Assembly: GCF_051014685.1 (NCBI RefSeq)
Contig: NW_027478529.1
Location: forward strand, 1 to 64,000
Origin: Ptiloglossa arizonensis
Taxonomy: Eukaryota > Arthropoda > Insecta > Hymenoptera > Colletidae
Length of the DNA: 64,000 nucleotides
Reading direction: 5' to 3'
A model generated the notes under the pieces. It saw nothing but the letters and a program-made list of their open reading frames with translations. It made no database searches and was not told where the DNA came from. Numbering within the stretch: the stretch's first letter is position 1; every line of letters begins with the position of its first letter. The translations under genes were made by a program, and so were the position numbers. This document shows, one piece after another, positions 1 through 11,863 of this stretch.

Positions 1-1935
1 TTCAGGCGAGTTTCTACTTTCAGACGCAGCAGGAATTTCTGGCTTGGTCTTTCCGTTCGCGAGAGAATGGGACATTTGAAGCTAAGAAATAGTTGAGAAG
101 ACACAAATTTTTCGCACTTCTGTTGCTCCAAACGCTTAACCAGAATGGCCTAGGAAAAAATACATCATACCGTTGTAATCGAGCGAGTCTCAACTTTCAA
201 ACGCAGCAGGAATTTCTGGTGTTGGTCAATCCATTCGGCGAGATATGGGACTTTGAAGCTTAAGAAATGTTGACAAGACAACAAATTTTTCGCACTTCTG
301 CTTGCTCCAAACGCTTAACCAGAATGGCCTAGGGAAAAAATACACATACCGTTGTAATCGAGCGAGTCTCAACTTTCAGACGCAGCAGGAATTTCTGTGT
401 TTGGTCAATCCGTTCGCGAGATATGGGACTTTGAAGCTAAGAAATGGTTGACAATATAACAAATTTTTCGCACGTCTGCTGCTCCAAACGCTTAACCAGA
501 ATGGCCTAGTGGGAAAAAATACACATACCGTTCTAATCGGGCGAGTTTCTACTTTCCAGATGAAATAGGAATTTTAAGGTTAGGTCAACCGTTCGCGAGA
601 TATGGGAGTTTGAAGCTAAGAAATAGTTGAGAAGGCAACAAATTTTTCGCAATTCTTCTGCTGCTCAGTTGCTTAACCAGGATGGCCTAGGGAAAAAATA
701 CACATACCGTTGTTAATCGGGCGAGTTTCTACTATCCGACGCAGCAGGAATTTCTGGTTGGTCTATCCGTTCGCGAGATATGGGACTTGAGCTAAGAAAT
801 AGTGAGAAGACCACAAATTTTTCGCAATTCCTGCTCCTGTCGCTTAACCAGAATGGCCTAGGGAAAAAAATACACATACCGTTGTAACCGGACGAGTTTC
901 TACCTTCAGATGCAATAATGAATTTTTGTGTTAGGTCAATCCGTTCGCGAGATATGGACTTTGAAGCTAAGAAACGTTTACAAGACAACATATTTCTCGC
1001 AATTCTGCTGCTCCAATCGCGTAACCAGATGGCCTAGGGGAAATATACACATACCGTTGTAATCGGGCGAGTTTCTACTTTCAGACGCAGCAGGAATATT
1101 TAGGTTGCTCAATCCGTTCGCGAGATATGGGAGTTTGAAGCTAAGAAATAGTTGAGAAGACAACAAATTTTTCGCACTTCTGCTGCTCCAAACGCTTAAC
1201 CAGGATGGCCTAGGGGAAATATACACATACCGTTGTAATCGGGCGAGTTTCTACTTTCAGACGCAATAGGAATTTTTGGGTTAGGTCAATCCGTTCGCAG
1301 ATATGGACTTTGAAGCTAAGAAATGGTTGACAAGACAACCAATTTTAGGAAATTCTGCTGCTCCAGTCGCTTAACCAGGATGGCCTAGGGGGAAATCCGT
1401 TGTAATCGGGCGAGTTTCTACTTTCAGACGCAGCAGGAATATTTGGGGTTGCTCAATCCGTTCGCGAGATAAGGGAGTTTGAAGCTAAGAAATGATTGAG
1501 AAGGCAACAAATTTTTCGCACTTCTGTTGCTCCAAACGCTTAACCAGAATGGCCTAGGGAAAAAATACACATACCGTTGTAATCGAGCGAGTCTCAACTT
1601 TTAGACGCAGCAGGAATTTCTGTGTTTGGTCAATCCGTTCGCGAGATATGGGACTTTGAAGCTAAGAAATGGTTGACAAGATAACAAATTTTTCGCAATT
1701 CTGCTGCTCCAAACGCTTAACCAGAATGGCCTAGGGAAAAAACACACATACCGTTGTAATCGGGCGAGTTTCTACTTTGAGACGCAGCAGGAATTTTTGG
1801 GTTAGGTCAATCTGTTCGCGAGATATGGGAGTTTGAAGCCAAGAAATGGTTGAGAAGGCAACAAATATTTCGCACTTCTGCTGCTCCAACCGCTTAACCA
1901 GAATGGCCTAGGGAAAAAATACACATACTGTTGTA
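1..1935. repeat. 11-monomer duplication, left copy, indel-rich
   Basis: This block matches 1936-3870 in monomer order and in private variants such as 'gtctttccgttcg', 'caatccattcg', 'tctcaactttcaaacg' and 'gagataaggga'. The offset is 1935 at the start and 1947 (11 x 177) at the 'aagggag' marker (1471 against 3418), so the left copy has lost a net 12 bases. The losses and gains are many single-base indels between about 50 and 1400, for example 'gagagaatggg', 'attcggcgag', 'gcttaagaaatgttg' and 'ggacttgagct', plus loss of nine bases of 'atacacata' near 1396. After about 1410 the two copies agree almost base for base. The last monomer diverges modestly. Confidence 0.85.
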
Positions 1936-3870
1936 ATCAGGCGAGTTTCTACTTTCAGACGCAGCAGGAATTTCTGGGCTTGGTCTTTCCGTTCGCGAGA
2001 TATGGGACTTTGAAGCTAAGAAATAGTTGAGAAGACCACAAATTTTTCGCACTTCTGTTGCTCCAAACGCTTAACCAGAATGGCCTAGGGAAAAAATACA
2101 CATACCGTTGTAATCGAGCGAGTCTCAACTTTCAAACGCAGCAGGAATTTCTGTGTTTGGTCAATCCATTCGCGAGATATGGGACTTTGAAGCTAAGAAA
2201 TGGTTGACAAGACAACAAATTTTTCGCACTTCTGCTGCTCCAAACGCTTAACCAGAATGGCCTAGGGAAAAAATACACATACCGTTGTAATCGAGCGAGT
2301 CTCAACTTTCAGACGCAGCAGGAATTTCTGTGTTTGGTCAATCCGTTCGCGAGATATGGGACTTTGAAGCTAAGAAATGGTTGACAATATAACAAATTTT
2401 TCGCACGTCTGCTGCTCCAAACGCTTAACCAGAATGGCCTAGGGAAAAAATACACATACCGTTCTAATCGGGCGAGTTTCTACTTTCAGATGAAATAGGA
2501 ATTTTAAGGTTAGGTCAACCCGTTCGCGAGATATGGGAGTTTGAAGCTAAGAAATAGTTGAGAAGGCAACAAATTTTTCGCAATTCTGCTGCTCCAGTTG
2601 CTTAACCAGGATGGCCTAGGGAAAAAATACACATACCGTTGTAATCGGGCGAGTTTCTACTATCCGACGCAGCAGGAATTTCTGGGTTTGGTCTATCCGT
2701 TCGCGAGATATGGGACTTTGAAGCTAAGAAATAGTTGAGAAGACCACAAATTTTTCGCAATTCTGCTGCTCCAGTCGCTTAACCAGAATGGCCTAGGGAA
2801 AAAATACACATACCGTTGTAACCGGACGAGTTTCTACCTTCAGATGCAATATGAATTTTTGTGTTAGGTCAATCCGTTCGCGAGATATGGGACTTTGAAG
2901 CTAAGAAACGGTTTACAAGACAACATATTTCTCGCAATTCTGCTGCTCCAATCGCGTAACCAGGATGGCCTAGGGGAAATATACACATACCGTTGTAATC
3001 GGGCGAGTTTCTACTTTCAGACGCAGCAGGAATATTTAGGTTTGCTCAATCCGTTCGCGAGATATGGGAGTTTGAAGCTAAGAAATAGTTGAGAAGACAA
3101 CAAATTTTTCGCACTTCTGCTGCTCCAAACGCTTAACCAGGATGGCCTAGGGGAAATATACACATACCGTTGTAATCGGGCGAGTTTCTACTTTCAGACG
3201 CAATAGGAATTTTTGGGTTAGGTCAATCCGTTCGCAAGATATGGGACTTTGAAGCTAAGAAATGGTTGACAAGACAACCAATTTTAGGAAATTCTGCTGC
3301 TCCAGTCGCTTAACCAGGATGGCCTAGGGGAAATATACACATACCGTTGTAATCGGGCGAGTTTCTACTTTCAGACGCAGCAGGAATATTTGGGGTTGCT
3401 CAATCCGTTCGCGAGATAAGGGAGTTTGAAGCTAAGAAATGATTGAGAAGGCAACAAATTTTTCGCACTTCTGTTGCTCCAAACGCTTAACCAGAATGGC
3501 CTAGGGAAAAAATACACATACCGTTGTAATCGAGCGAGTCTCAACTTTCAGACGCAGCAGGAATTTCTGTGTTTGGTCAATCCGTTCGCGAGATATGGGA
3601 CTTTGAAGCTAAGAAATGGTTGACAAGATAACAAATTTTTCGCAATTCTGCTGCTCCAAACGCTTAACCAGAATGGCCTAGGGAAAAAACACACATACCG
3701 TTGTAATCGGGCGAGTTTCTACTTTGAGACGCAGCAGGAATTTTTGGGTTAGGTCAATCCGTTCGCGAGATATGGGAGTTTGAAGCCAAGAAATGGTTGA
3801 GAAGGCAACAAATATTTCGCACTTCTGCTGCTGCAACCGCTTAACCAGAATGGCGTAGGAAGAAAACACA
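1936..3870. repeat. 11-monomer duplication, right copy
   Basis: This is the clean partner of the leftmost block, with regular 177-bp spacing throughout. It includes the monomer type 'cggtttacaagacaac' with 'atcgcgtaacc' and 'ggggaaatatac' (about 2900-3000), which returns at 10.3-14.8 kb. It also has the rare 'caaccaattttaggaaattc' variant near 3280, whose relatives lie at about 15135 and 21860. The similarity to the left copy fades in the last monomer around 3830-3880. Confidence 0.85.
2988..3004 (+). other. CENP-B-box-like 17-mer (example of one per monomer)
   Basis: The string 'taccgttgtaatcgggc' matches the mammalian CENP-B box YTTCGTTGGAARCGGGA at 12 of 17 positions, and at 7 of the 9 positions usually held essential (NTTCGNNNNANNCGGGN); the two T's of TTCG are A and C here. 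The 'accgttgtaa' half is among the most conserved parts of all monomers. The downstream half exists in three states: cggg (box-like), cgga and cgag (both box-breaking). A 7-of-9 match can occur by chance in a 177-bp unit, and no binding protein can be inferred from this window. Confidence 0.3.
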
Positions 3871-4530
3871 CATACCGTTGTAATCGGGCGGGTTTCTACT
3901 TTCAGATGCAATAGAAATTTTTGGGTTAGGTCAATCCGTTCGCGACATATGGGAGATTGAAGCTAAGAAATGATTGAGAAGGCAACAAATTTTTCGCAAT
4001 TCTGTTGCTCCAAACGCTTAACCAGAATGGCCTAGGGAAAAAATACACATACCGTTGTAATCAGGCGAGTTTCTACTTTCAGACGCAGCAGGAATTTCTG
4101 GGCTTGGTCTATCCGTTCGCGAGATATGGGACTTTGAAGCTAAGAAATAGTTGAGAAGACCCCAAATTTTTCGCACTTCTGCTGCTCCAAACGCCTAACC
4201 AGATTGGCCTAGGGAAAAAATACACATACCGTTGTTACCGAACGAGTTTCTGCTTTCAGACGCAATAGCAATTTTTGGGTTAGGTCAATCAGTTCGCGAG
4301 ATACGGGAGTTTGAAGCTAAGAAATAGTTGAGAAGACAACAACTTTTTCGCACGTCTGCTGCTCCACACGCTTAAAAAAGAATGGCCTACGGGAAAAATA
4401 CACATACCGTTGTAATCGGGCGAGTTTCTACTTTCAGACGCAGCAGGAATTTTTGGGTTTTGTCAATCCGTTCGCGAGATATGGGAGTTTGAAGCTAAGA
4501 AATAGTTGAGGAGACAACAAATTTTTCGCA
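3871..4530. repeat. Linking monomers with the 'cttaaaaaag' marker
   Basis: About four monomers join the 11-monomer and 12-monomer duplications. They carry the rare string 'cacgcttaaaaaagaatgg' (marker at 4371) together with 'gttgttaccg' and 'gacaacaactttttcg'. The same run of variants returns at 16582, 17821 and 19060. The first of these is 12,211 bp away, two bases short of 69 monomers. This block therefore resembles the seed of the later 7-monomer repeat or a copy of part of it. Confidence 0.75.
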
Positions 4531-6653
4531 CTTCTGTTGCTCCAAACGCTTAACCAGAATGGCCTAGGGAAAAAATACACATACCGTTGTAATCGAGCGA
4601 GTTTCTACTTTCAGACGCAGCAGGAATTTCTGTATTTGGTCAATCCGTTCGCGAGATATGGGACTTTGAAGCTAAGAAATGGTTGACAAGACAACAAATT
4701 TTTTGCACTTCTGCTGCTCCAGTCGCTTAACCAGAATGGCCTAGGGAGAAAATACACATACCGTTGTAATCGAGCGAGTTTCTACATTCAGACGCAGCAG
4801 GAATTTCTGTGTTTGGTCAATCCGTTCGCGAGATATGGGACTTTGAACATAAGAAATGGTTGACAAGACAACAAATTTTTTGCACTTCTGCAGCTCCAAA
4901 CGCTTAACCAGAATGGCCTATGGGAAAAATACACATACTGTTGTAATCGGGCGAGTTTCTACTTTCAGATGCAATAGAACTTTGGGTTAGGACAATCCGT
5001 TCGCGACATATGGGAGTTTGAAGCCAAGAAATGATTGAGAAGGCAACAAATTTTCGCACTTCTGTTGCTCCAACCGCTTAACCAGAATTGCCTAGGGAAA
5101 AAATACACATACCGTTGTAAACGGACGAGTTTCTACTTTCATACGCAATAGCAATTTTTGGGTTAGGTCAATCCGTTCGCTAGATACGGGAGTTTGAAGC
5201 TAAGAAATGGTTGAGGAGGCATCAAATTTTTCACACTTCTGCTGCTCGAATCGCTTAACCAGATTGGCCTAGGGAAAAAATACACATACCGTTGTAATCG
5301 AGCGAGTTTCTACTTTCAGACGCAGCAGGAATTTCTGTATTTGGTCAATCCGTTCGCGAGATATGGGACTTTGAAGCTAAGAAATGGTTGACAAGACAAC
5401 AAATTTTTTGCACTTCTGCTGCTCCAGTCGCTTAACCAGAATGGCCTAGGGAGAAAATACACATACCGTTGTAATCGAGCGAGTTTCTACTTTCAGACGC
5501 AGCAGGAATTTTTGGGTTATGTCAATCTGTTCGCGAGATATGGGAGTTTGAAGCCAAGAAATGGTTGAGAAGGCAACAAATTTTTTGCACTTCTGCTGCT
5601 CCAGTCGCTTAACCAGAATGGCCTAGAGGGTAAATACACATACCGTTCTAATCGGGCGAATTTCTACTTTCAGACGAAATAGGAATTTTAGGGTTAGGTC
5701 AATCCGTTCGCGAGATATGGGAGTTTGAAGCTAAGAAATAGTTGAGAAGACAACAAATTTTTCGCAATTCTGCTGCTCCAAACGCTCAACCAGAATGGCC
5801 TAGGGAAAAAACACACATACCGTTGTAATCGGGCAAGTTTCTACTTTGAGACGCAGCAGGAATTTTTGGGTTAGGTCAATCTGTTCGCGAGATATTGGAG
5901 TTTGAAGCCAAGAAATGGTTGAGAAGGCAACAAATATTTCGCAATTCTGCTGCTCCTACCGCTTAACCAGAATGGCCTAGGAAAAAAACACACATACCGT
6001 TGTAACCGGACGAGTTTCTACTTTCAGATGCAATAGGAATTTTAGGGTTAGGTCAATCCTTTCGCGAGATATGGGACTTTGAAGCTAAGAAATGGTTTAC
6101 AAGACAACAAATTTTTCGCACTTCTGCTGCTCCAATCGCGTAACCAGGGTAGCCTGGGGGAAATATACACATACCGTTGTAATCGGGCGGGTTTCTACTT
6201 TCAGACGCAGCAGGAATTTTTGGGTTTGCTCAATCCGTTCGCGAGATATGGGAGTTTGAAGCTAAGAAATAGCTGAGAAGGCAACAAATTTTTCGCACTT
6301 CCGCTGCTCCAATCGCTTAACCAGATTGGCCTAGGGAAAAAATACACATACCGTTGTAATCGGGCGAGTTTCTACTTTCCGACGCAGCAGGAATTTCTGG
6401 GTTTGTTCCATCCGTTCGCGAGATATGGGACTTTGAAGCTAAGAAATAGTTGAGAAGACAACAAATTTTTCGCACTTCTGCTGCTCCAAACGCTTAACCA
6501 GAATGGCCTAGGGAAAAAATACACATACCGTTGTAATTGGGCGAGTTTCTACTTTCCGATGCAATACTAATTTTTGGGTTAGGTCAATCCGTTCGCGAGG
6601 TATGGGAGTTTGAAGCTAAGAAATGATTGAGAAGGCAACAAATTTTTCGCACT
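4531..6653. repeat. 12-monomer higher-order repeat, copy 1
   Basis: This block and the next form a tandem pair offset by about 2123 bp (12 monomers). Shared private variants are 'ctgcagctcc' (4890 and 7010), 'gtaaacggacg', 'ttcgctagatacggg', 'ttcacacttc', 'gccatgggg-type' losses of CCTAGG, 'gggtagcctgggg' and 'gtaattgggcg' (6531 and 8654). This copy has four fewer bases near 4975-5055, from short A and T runs. Otherwise the two copies differ by scattered substitutions. Confidence 0.85.
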
Positions 6654-8776
6654 TCTATTGCTCCAAACGCTTGACCAGAATGGCCTAGGGAAAAAATACA
6701 CATACCGTTGTAATCGAGCGAGTTTCTACTTTCAGACGCAGCAGGAATTTCTGTATTTGGTCAATCCGTTCGCGAGATATGGGACTTTGAAGCTATTAAT
6801 GGTTGACAAGACAACAAATTTTTTGCACTTCTGCTGCTCCAGTCGCTTAACCAGAATGGCCTAGGGAGAAAATACACATACCGTTGTAATCGAGCGAGTT
6901 TCTACTTTCAGACGCAGCAGGAATTTCTGTGTTTGGTCAATCCGTTCGCGGGATATGGGACTTTGAACCTAAGAAATGGTTGACAAGACAACAAATTTTT
7001 TGCACTTCTGCAGCTCCAAACGCTTAACCAGAATGGCCTATGGGAAAAATACACATACTGTTGTAATCGGGCGAGTTTCTACTTTCAGATGCAATAGAAA
7101 TTTTTGGGTTAGGACAATCCGTTCGCGACATATGGGAGTTTGAAGCCAAGAAATGATTGAGAAGGCAACAAATTTTTCGCACTTCTGTTGCTCCAACCGC
7201 TTAACCAGAATTGCCTAGGGAAAAAATACACATACCGTTGTAAACGGACGAGTTTCTACTTTCATACGCAATAGCAATTTTTGGGTTAGGTCAATCCGTT
7301 CGCTAGATACGGGAGTTTGAAGCTAAGAAATGGTTGAGGAGGCATCAAATTTTTCACACTTCTGCTGCTCGAATCGCTTAACCAGATTGGCCTAGGGAAA
7401 AAATACACATACCGTTGTAATCGAGCGAGTTTCTACTTTCAGACGCAGCAGGAATTTCTGTATTTGGTCAATCCGTTCGCGAGATATGGGACTTTGAAGC
7501 TAAGAAATGGTTGACAAGACAACAAATTTTTTGCACTTCTGCTGCTCCAGTCGCTTAACCAGAATGGCCTAGGGAGAAAATACACATACCGTTGTAATCG
7601 AGCGAGTTTCTACTTTCAGACGCAGCAGGAATTTTTGGGTTATGTCAATCTGTTCGCGAGATATGGGAGTTTGAAGCCAAGAAATGGTTGAGAAGGCAAC
7701 AAATTTTTTGCACTTCTGCTGCTCCAGTCGCTTAACCAGAATGGCCTAGAGGGTAAATACACATACCGTTCTAATCGGGCGAATTTCTACTTTCAGACGA
7801 AATAGGAATTTTAGGGTTAGGTCAATCCGTTCGCGAGATATGGGAGTTTGAAGCTAAGAAATAGTTGAGAAGACAACAAATTTTTCGCAATTCTGCTGCT
7901 CCAAACGCTCAACCAGAATGGCCTAGGGAAAAAACACACATACCGTTGTAATCGGGCGAGTTTCTACTTTGAGGCGCAGCAGGAATTTTTGGGTTAGGTC
8001 AATCTGTTCGCGAGATATTGGAGTTTGAAGCCAAGAAATGGTTGAGAAGGCAACAAATATTTCGCAATTCTGCTGCTCCTACCGCTTAACCAGAATGGCC
8101 TAGGAAAAAAATACACATACCGTTGTAACCGGACGAGTTTCTACTTTCAGATGCAATAGGAATTTTAGGGTTAGGTCAATCCTTTCGCGAGATATGGGAC
8201 TTTGAAGCTAAGAAATGGTTTACAAGACAACAAATTTTTCGCACTTCTGCTGCTCCAATCGCGTAACCAGGGTAGCCTGGGGGAAATATACACATACCGT
8301 TGTAATCGGGCGGGTTTCTACTTTCAGACGCAGCAGGAATTTTTGGGTTTGCTCAATCCGTTCGCGAGATATGGGAGTTTGAAGCTAAGAAATAGCTGAG
8401 AAGGCAACAAATTTTTCGCACTTCTGCTGCTCCAATCGCTTAACCAGATTGGGCTAGGGAAAAAATACACATACCGTTGTAATCGGGCGAGTTTCTACTT
8501 TCCGACGCAGCAGGAATTTCTGGGTTTGGTCTATCCGTTCGCGAGATATGGGACTTTGAAGCTAAGAAATAGTTGAGAAGACAACAAATTTTTCGCACTT
8601 CTGCTGCTCCAAACGCTTAACCAGAATGGCCTAGGGAAAAAATACACATACCGTTGTAATTGGGCGAGTTTCTACTTTCAGATGCAATACTAATTTTTGG
8701 GTTAGGTCAATCCGTTCGCGAGATATGGGAGTTTGAAGCTAAGAAATGATTGAGAAGGCAACAAATTCTTCGCAAT
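6654..8776. repeat. 12-monomer higher-order repeat, copy 2
   Basis: Second copy of the 12-monomer unit. It starts at the 'gctccaaacgcttgacc' junction monomer and ends at the same type of monomer near 8770, as expected for unequal exchange between out-of-register copies. A private change 'gaagctattaatgg' near 6790 replaces 'gaagctaagaaatgg'. Beyond about 8840 the sequence departs from copy 1 ('gagtctcaac' against 'gagtttctac'). Confidence 0.85.
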
Positions 8777-9805
8777 TCTATTGCTCCAAACGCTTGACCA
8801 GAATGGCCTAGGGAAAAAATACACATACCGTTGTAATCGAGCGAGTCTCAACTTTCAGACGCAGCAGGAATTTCTGTGTTTGGTTAATCCGTTCGCGAGA
8901 TATGGGACTTTGAAGCTAAGAAATGGTTGACAAGACAACAAATTTTTCGCACTTCTGCTGCTCCAAACGCTTAACCAGAATGGCCTAGGGGAAAAATGCA
9001 CATACCGTTGTATTCGGGCGAGTTTCTACTTTCAGATGCAATAGGAATTTTAGGGTTAGGTCAATCCTTTCGCGAGATATGGGACTTTGAAGCTAAGAAA
9101 TGGTTTACAAGACAACAAATTTTTCGCACTTCTGCTGCTCCAATCGCGTAACCAGGGTAGCCTGGGGGAAATATACACATACCGTTGTAATCGGGCGGGC
9201 TTCTACTTTCAGACGCAGAAGGAATTTTTGGGTTTGCTCAATCCGTTCGCGAGATATGGGAGTTTGAAGCTAAGAAATGATTGAGAAGGCAACAAATTTT
9301 TCGCACTTCTGTTGCTCCAAACGCTTGACCAGAATGGCCTAGGGAAAAAATACACATACCGTTGTAATCGAACGAGTCTCAACTTCCAGACGCAGCAGGA
9401 ATTTCTGTGTTTGGTTAATCCGTTCGCGAGATATGGGACTTTGAAGCTAAGAAATGGTTGACAAGACAACAAATTTTTCGCATTTCTGCTGCACCAAGCG
9501 CTTAACCAGAATGGCCTAGGGGAAAAATGCACTTACCGTTGTATTCGGGCGAGTTTCTACTTTCAGATGCAATAGGAATTTTAGGGTTAGGTCAATCCTT
9601 TCGCGAGATATGGGACTTTGAAGCTAAGAAATGGTTTACAAGACAACAAATTTTTCGCACTTCTGCTGCTCCAATCGCGTAACCAGGGTAGCCAGGGGGA
9701 AATATACACATACCGTTGTAATCGGGCGGGTTTCTACTTTCAGACGGAGCAGGAATTTTTGGGTTTGCTCAATCCGTTCGCGAGATATGGGAGTTTGAAG
9801 CTAAG
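8740..9805. repeat. Tandem 3-monomer (531-bp) duplication
   Basis: The monomer at 9087 ('aatggtttacaagacaac' type with 'gggtagcctgggg') recurs exactly 531 bp later at 9618 and lies 885 bp (5 x 177) after its relative at 8202. The flanking monomers 'gcttgaccagaatgg', at about 8801 and 9332, repeat in the same register. The two 3-monomer copies are about 8740-9270 and 9271-9805. Confidence 0.8.
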
Positions 9806-10190
9806 AAATAGCTGAGAAGGCAACAAATTTTTCGCACTTCTGCTGCTCCAGTCGCTTAACCAGATTGGCCTAGGGAAAAAATACACATACCGTTGTAATC
9901 GGGCGTGTTTCTACTTCCCGACGCAGCAGGAATTTCTGGGTTTGGTCTATCCGTTCGCGAGATATGGGACTTTGAAGCTAAGAAATAGTTGAGAAGACAA
10001 CAAATTTTTCGCACTTCTGCTGCTCCAAACGCTTAACCAGAATGGCCTAGGGAAAAAATACACATACCGTTGTAATCGGGCGAGTTTCTACTTTCCTACG
10101 CAGCAGGAATTTCTGGGTTTGGTCTATCCGTTCGCGAGATATGGGACTTTGAAGCTAAGAAATAGTTGAGAAGACCACAAATTTTTCGCA
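9535..10190. repeat. 8-monomer-offset duplicate of 8.12-8.77 kb
   Basis: The rare variant 'aatagctgagaagg' is at 8391 and again at 9807, an offset of 1416 bp (8 x 177). The monomers on either side follow in the same order ('tttctacttcccgacg' or 'tttccgacg', then 'tctatccgttcg'). This block therefore repeats the end of the 12-monomer unit rather than being independent. Confidence 0.7.
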
Positions 10191-10209
10191 ATTCTGCTGC
10201 TCCAGTCGC

Positions 10210-11745
10210 TTAAGCAGAAGGGCCTAGGGAAAAAATACACATACCGTTGTAACCGGACGAGTTTCTACCTTCAGATGCAATATGAATTTTTGGGTTATGT
10301 CAATCCGTTCGCGAGATATGGGACTTTGAAGCTAAGAAACGGTTTATAAGACAACATATTTCTCGCAATTCTGCTGCTCCAATCGCGTAACCAGGATGGC
10401 CTAGGGGAAATATACACATACCGTTGTAATCGGGCGAGTTTCTACTTTCAGACGCCGCAGGAATATTTGGGTTTGCTCAATCCGTTCGCGAGATATGGGA
10501 GTTTGAAGCTAAGAAATGATTGAGAAGGCAACAAATTTTTCGCACTTCTGTTGCTCCAAACGCTTAACCAGGATGGCCTAGGGAAAAAATACACATACCG
10601 TTGTAATCGGGCGAGTTTCTACTTTCCGACGCAGCAGGAATTTCTGGGTTTGGTCTATCCGTTCGCGAGATATGGGACTTTGAAGCTAAGAAATGGTTGA
10701 CAAGACAACAAATTTTTTGCACTTCTGCTGCTCCAATCGCTTAACCAGAATGGCCTAGGGGGAAAATACACATACCGTTGTAATCGGGCGTGTTTCTACC
10801 TTCAGATGCAATATGAATTTTTGGGTTAGGTCAATCCGTTCGCGAGATATGGGACTTTGAAGCTAAGAAACGGTTTACAAGACAACATATTTCTCGCAAT
10901 TCTGCTGCTCCAATCGCGTAACCAGGATGGCCTAGGGGAAATATACACATACCGTTGTAATCGGGCGAGTTTCTACTTTCAGACGCAGCAGGAATATTTG
11001 GGTTTGCTCAATCCGTTCGCGAGATATGGGAGTTTGAAGCTAAGAAATGATTGAGAAGGCAACAAATTTTTCGCACTTCTGTTGCTCCAAACGCTTAACC
11101 AGGATGGCCTAGGGAAAAAATACACATACCGTTGTAATCGGGCGAGTTTCTACTTTCCGATGCAGCAGGAATTTCTGGGTTTGGTCTATCCGTTCGCGAG
11201 ATATGGGACTTTGAAGCTAAGAAATGGTTGACAAGACAACAAATTTTTTGCACTTCTGCTGCTCCAATCGCTTAACCAGAATGGCCTAGGGGGAAAATAC
11301 ACATACCGTTGTAATCGGGCGTGTTTCTACCTTCAGATGCAATATGAATTTTTGGGTTAGGTCAATCCGTTCGCGAGATATGTGACTTTGAAGCTAAGAA
11401 ACGGTTTACAAGACAACATATTTCTCGCAATTCTGCTGCTCCAATCGCGTAACCAGGATGGCCTAGGGGAAATATACACATACCGTTGTAATCGGGCGGG
11501 TTTCTACTTTCAGACGCAGCAGGAATATTTGGGTTTGCTCAATCCGTTCGCGAGATATGGGAGTTTGAAGCTAAGAAATGATTGAGAAGGCAACAAATTT
11601 TTCGCACTTCTGTTGCTCCAAACGCTTAACCAGGATGGCCTAGGGAAAAAATACACATACCGTTGTAATCGGGCGAGTTTCTACTTTCCGACGCAGCAGG
11701 AATTTCTGGGTTTGGTCTATCCGTTCGCGAGATATGGGACTTTGA
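10210..11745. repeat. 3-monomer higher-order repeat (531 bp), three copies
   Basis: The order is a monomer with 'acggtttacaagacaacat', one with 'gattgagaaggcaac' and 'ccaggatggcc', and one with 'tttccgacgcagc' and 'gtctatccg'. This triplet repeats at 531-bp spacing: the first monomer type sits near 10340, 10871 and 11402. The first copy has 'ggtttataag' and the third 'gatatgtgac' as private changes. The array continues in the next block with an 8-monomer rhythm. Confidence 0.85.
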
Positions 11746-11863
11746 AGCTAAGAAATAGTTGAGAAGACAACAAATTTTTCGCACTTCTGCTGCTCCAAAC
11801 GCTTAACCAGAATGGCCTATGGGAATAATACACATACCGTTGTAATCAGGCGAGATTCTACTT

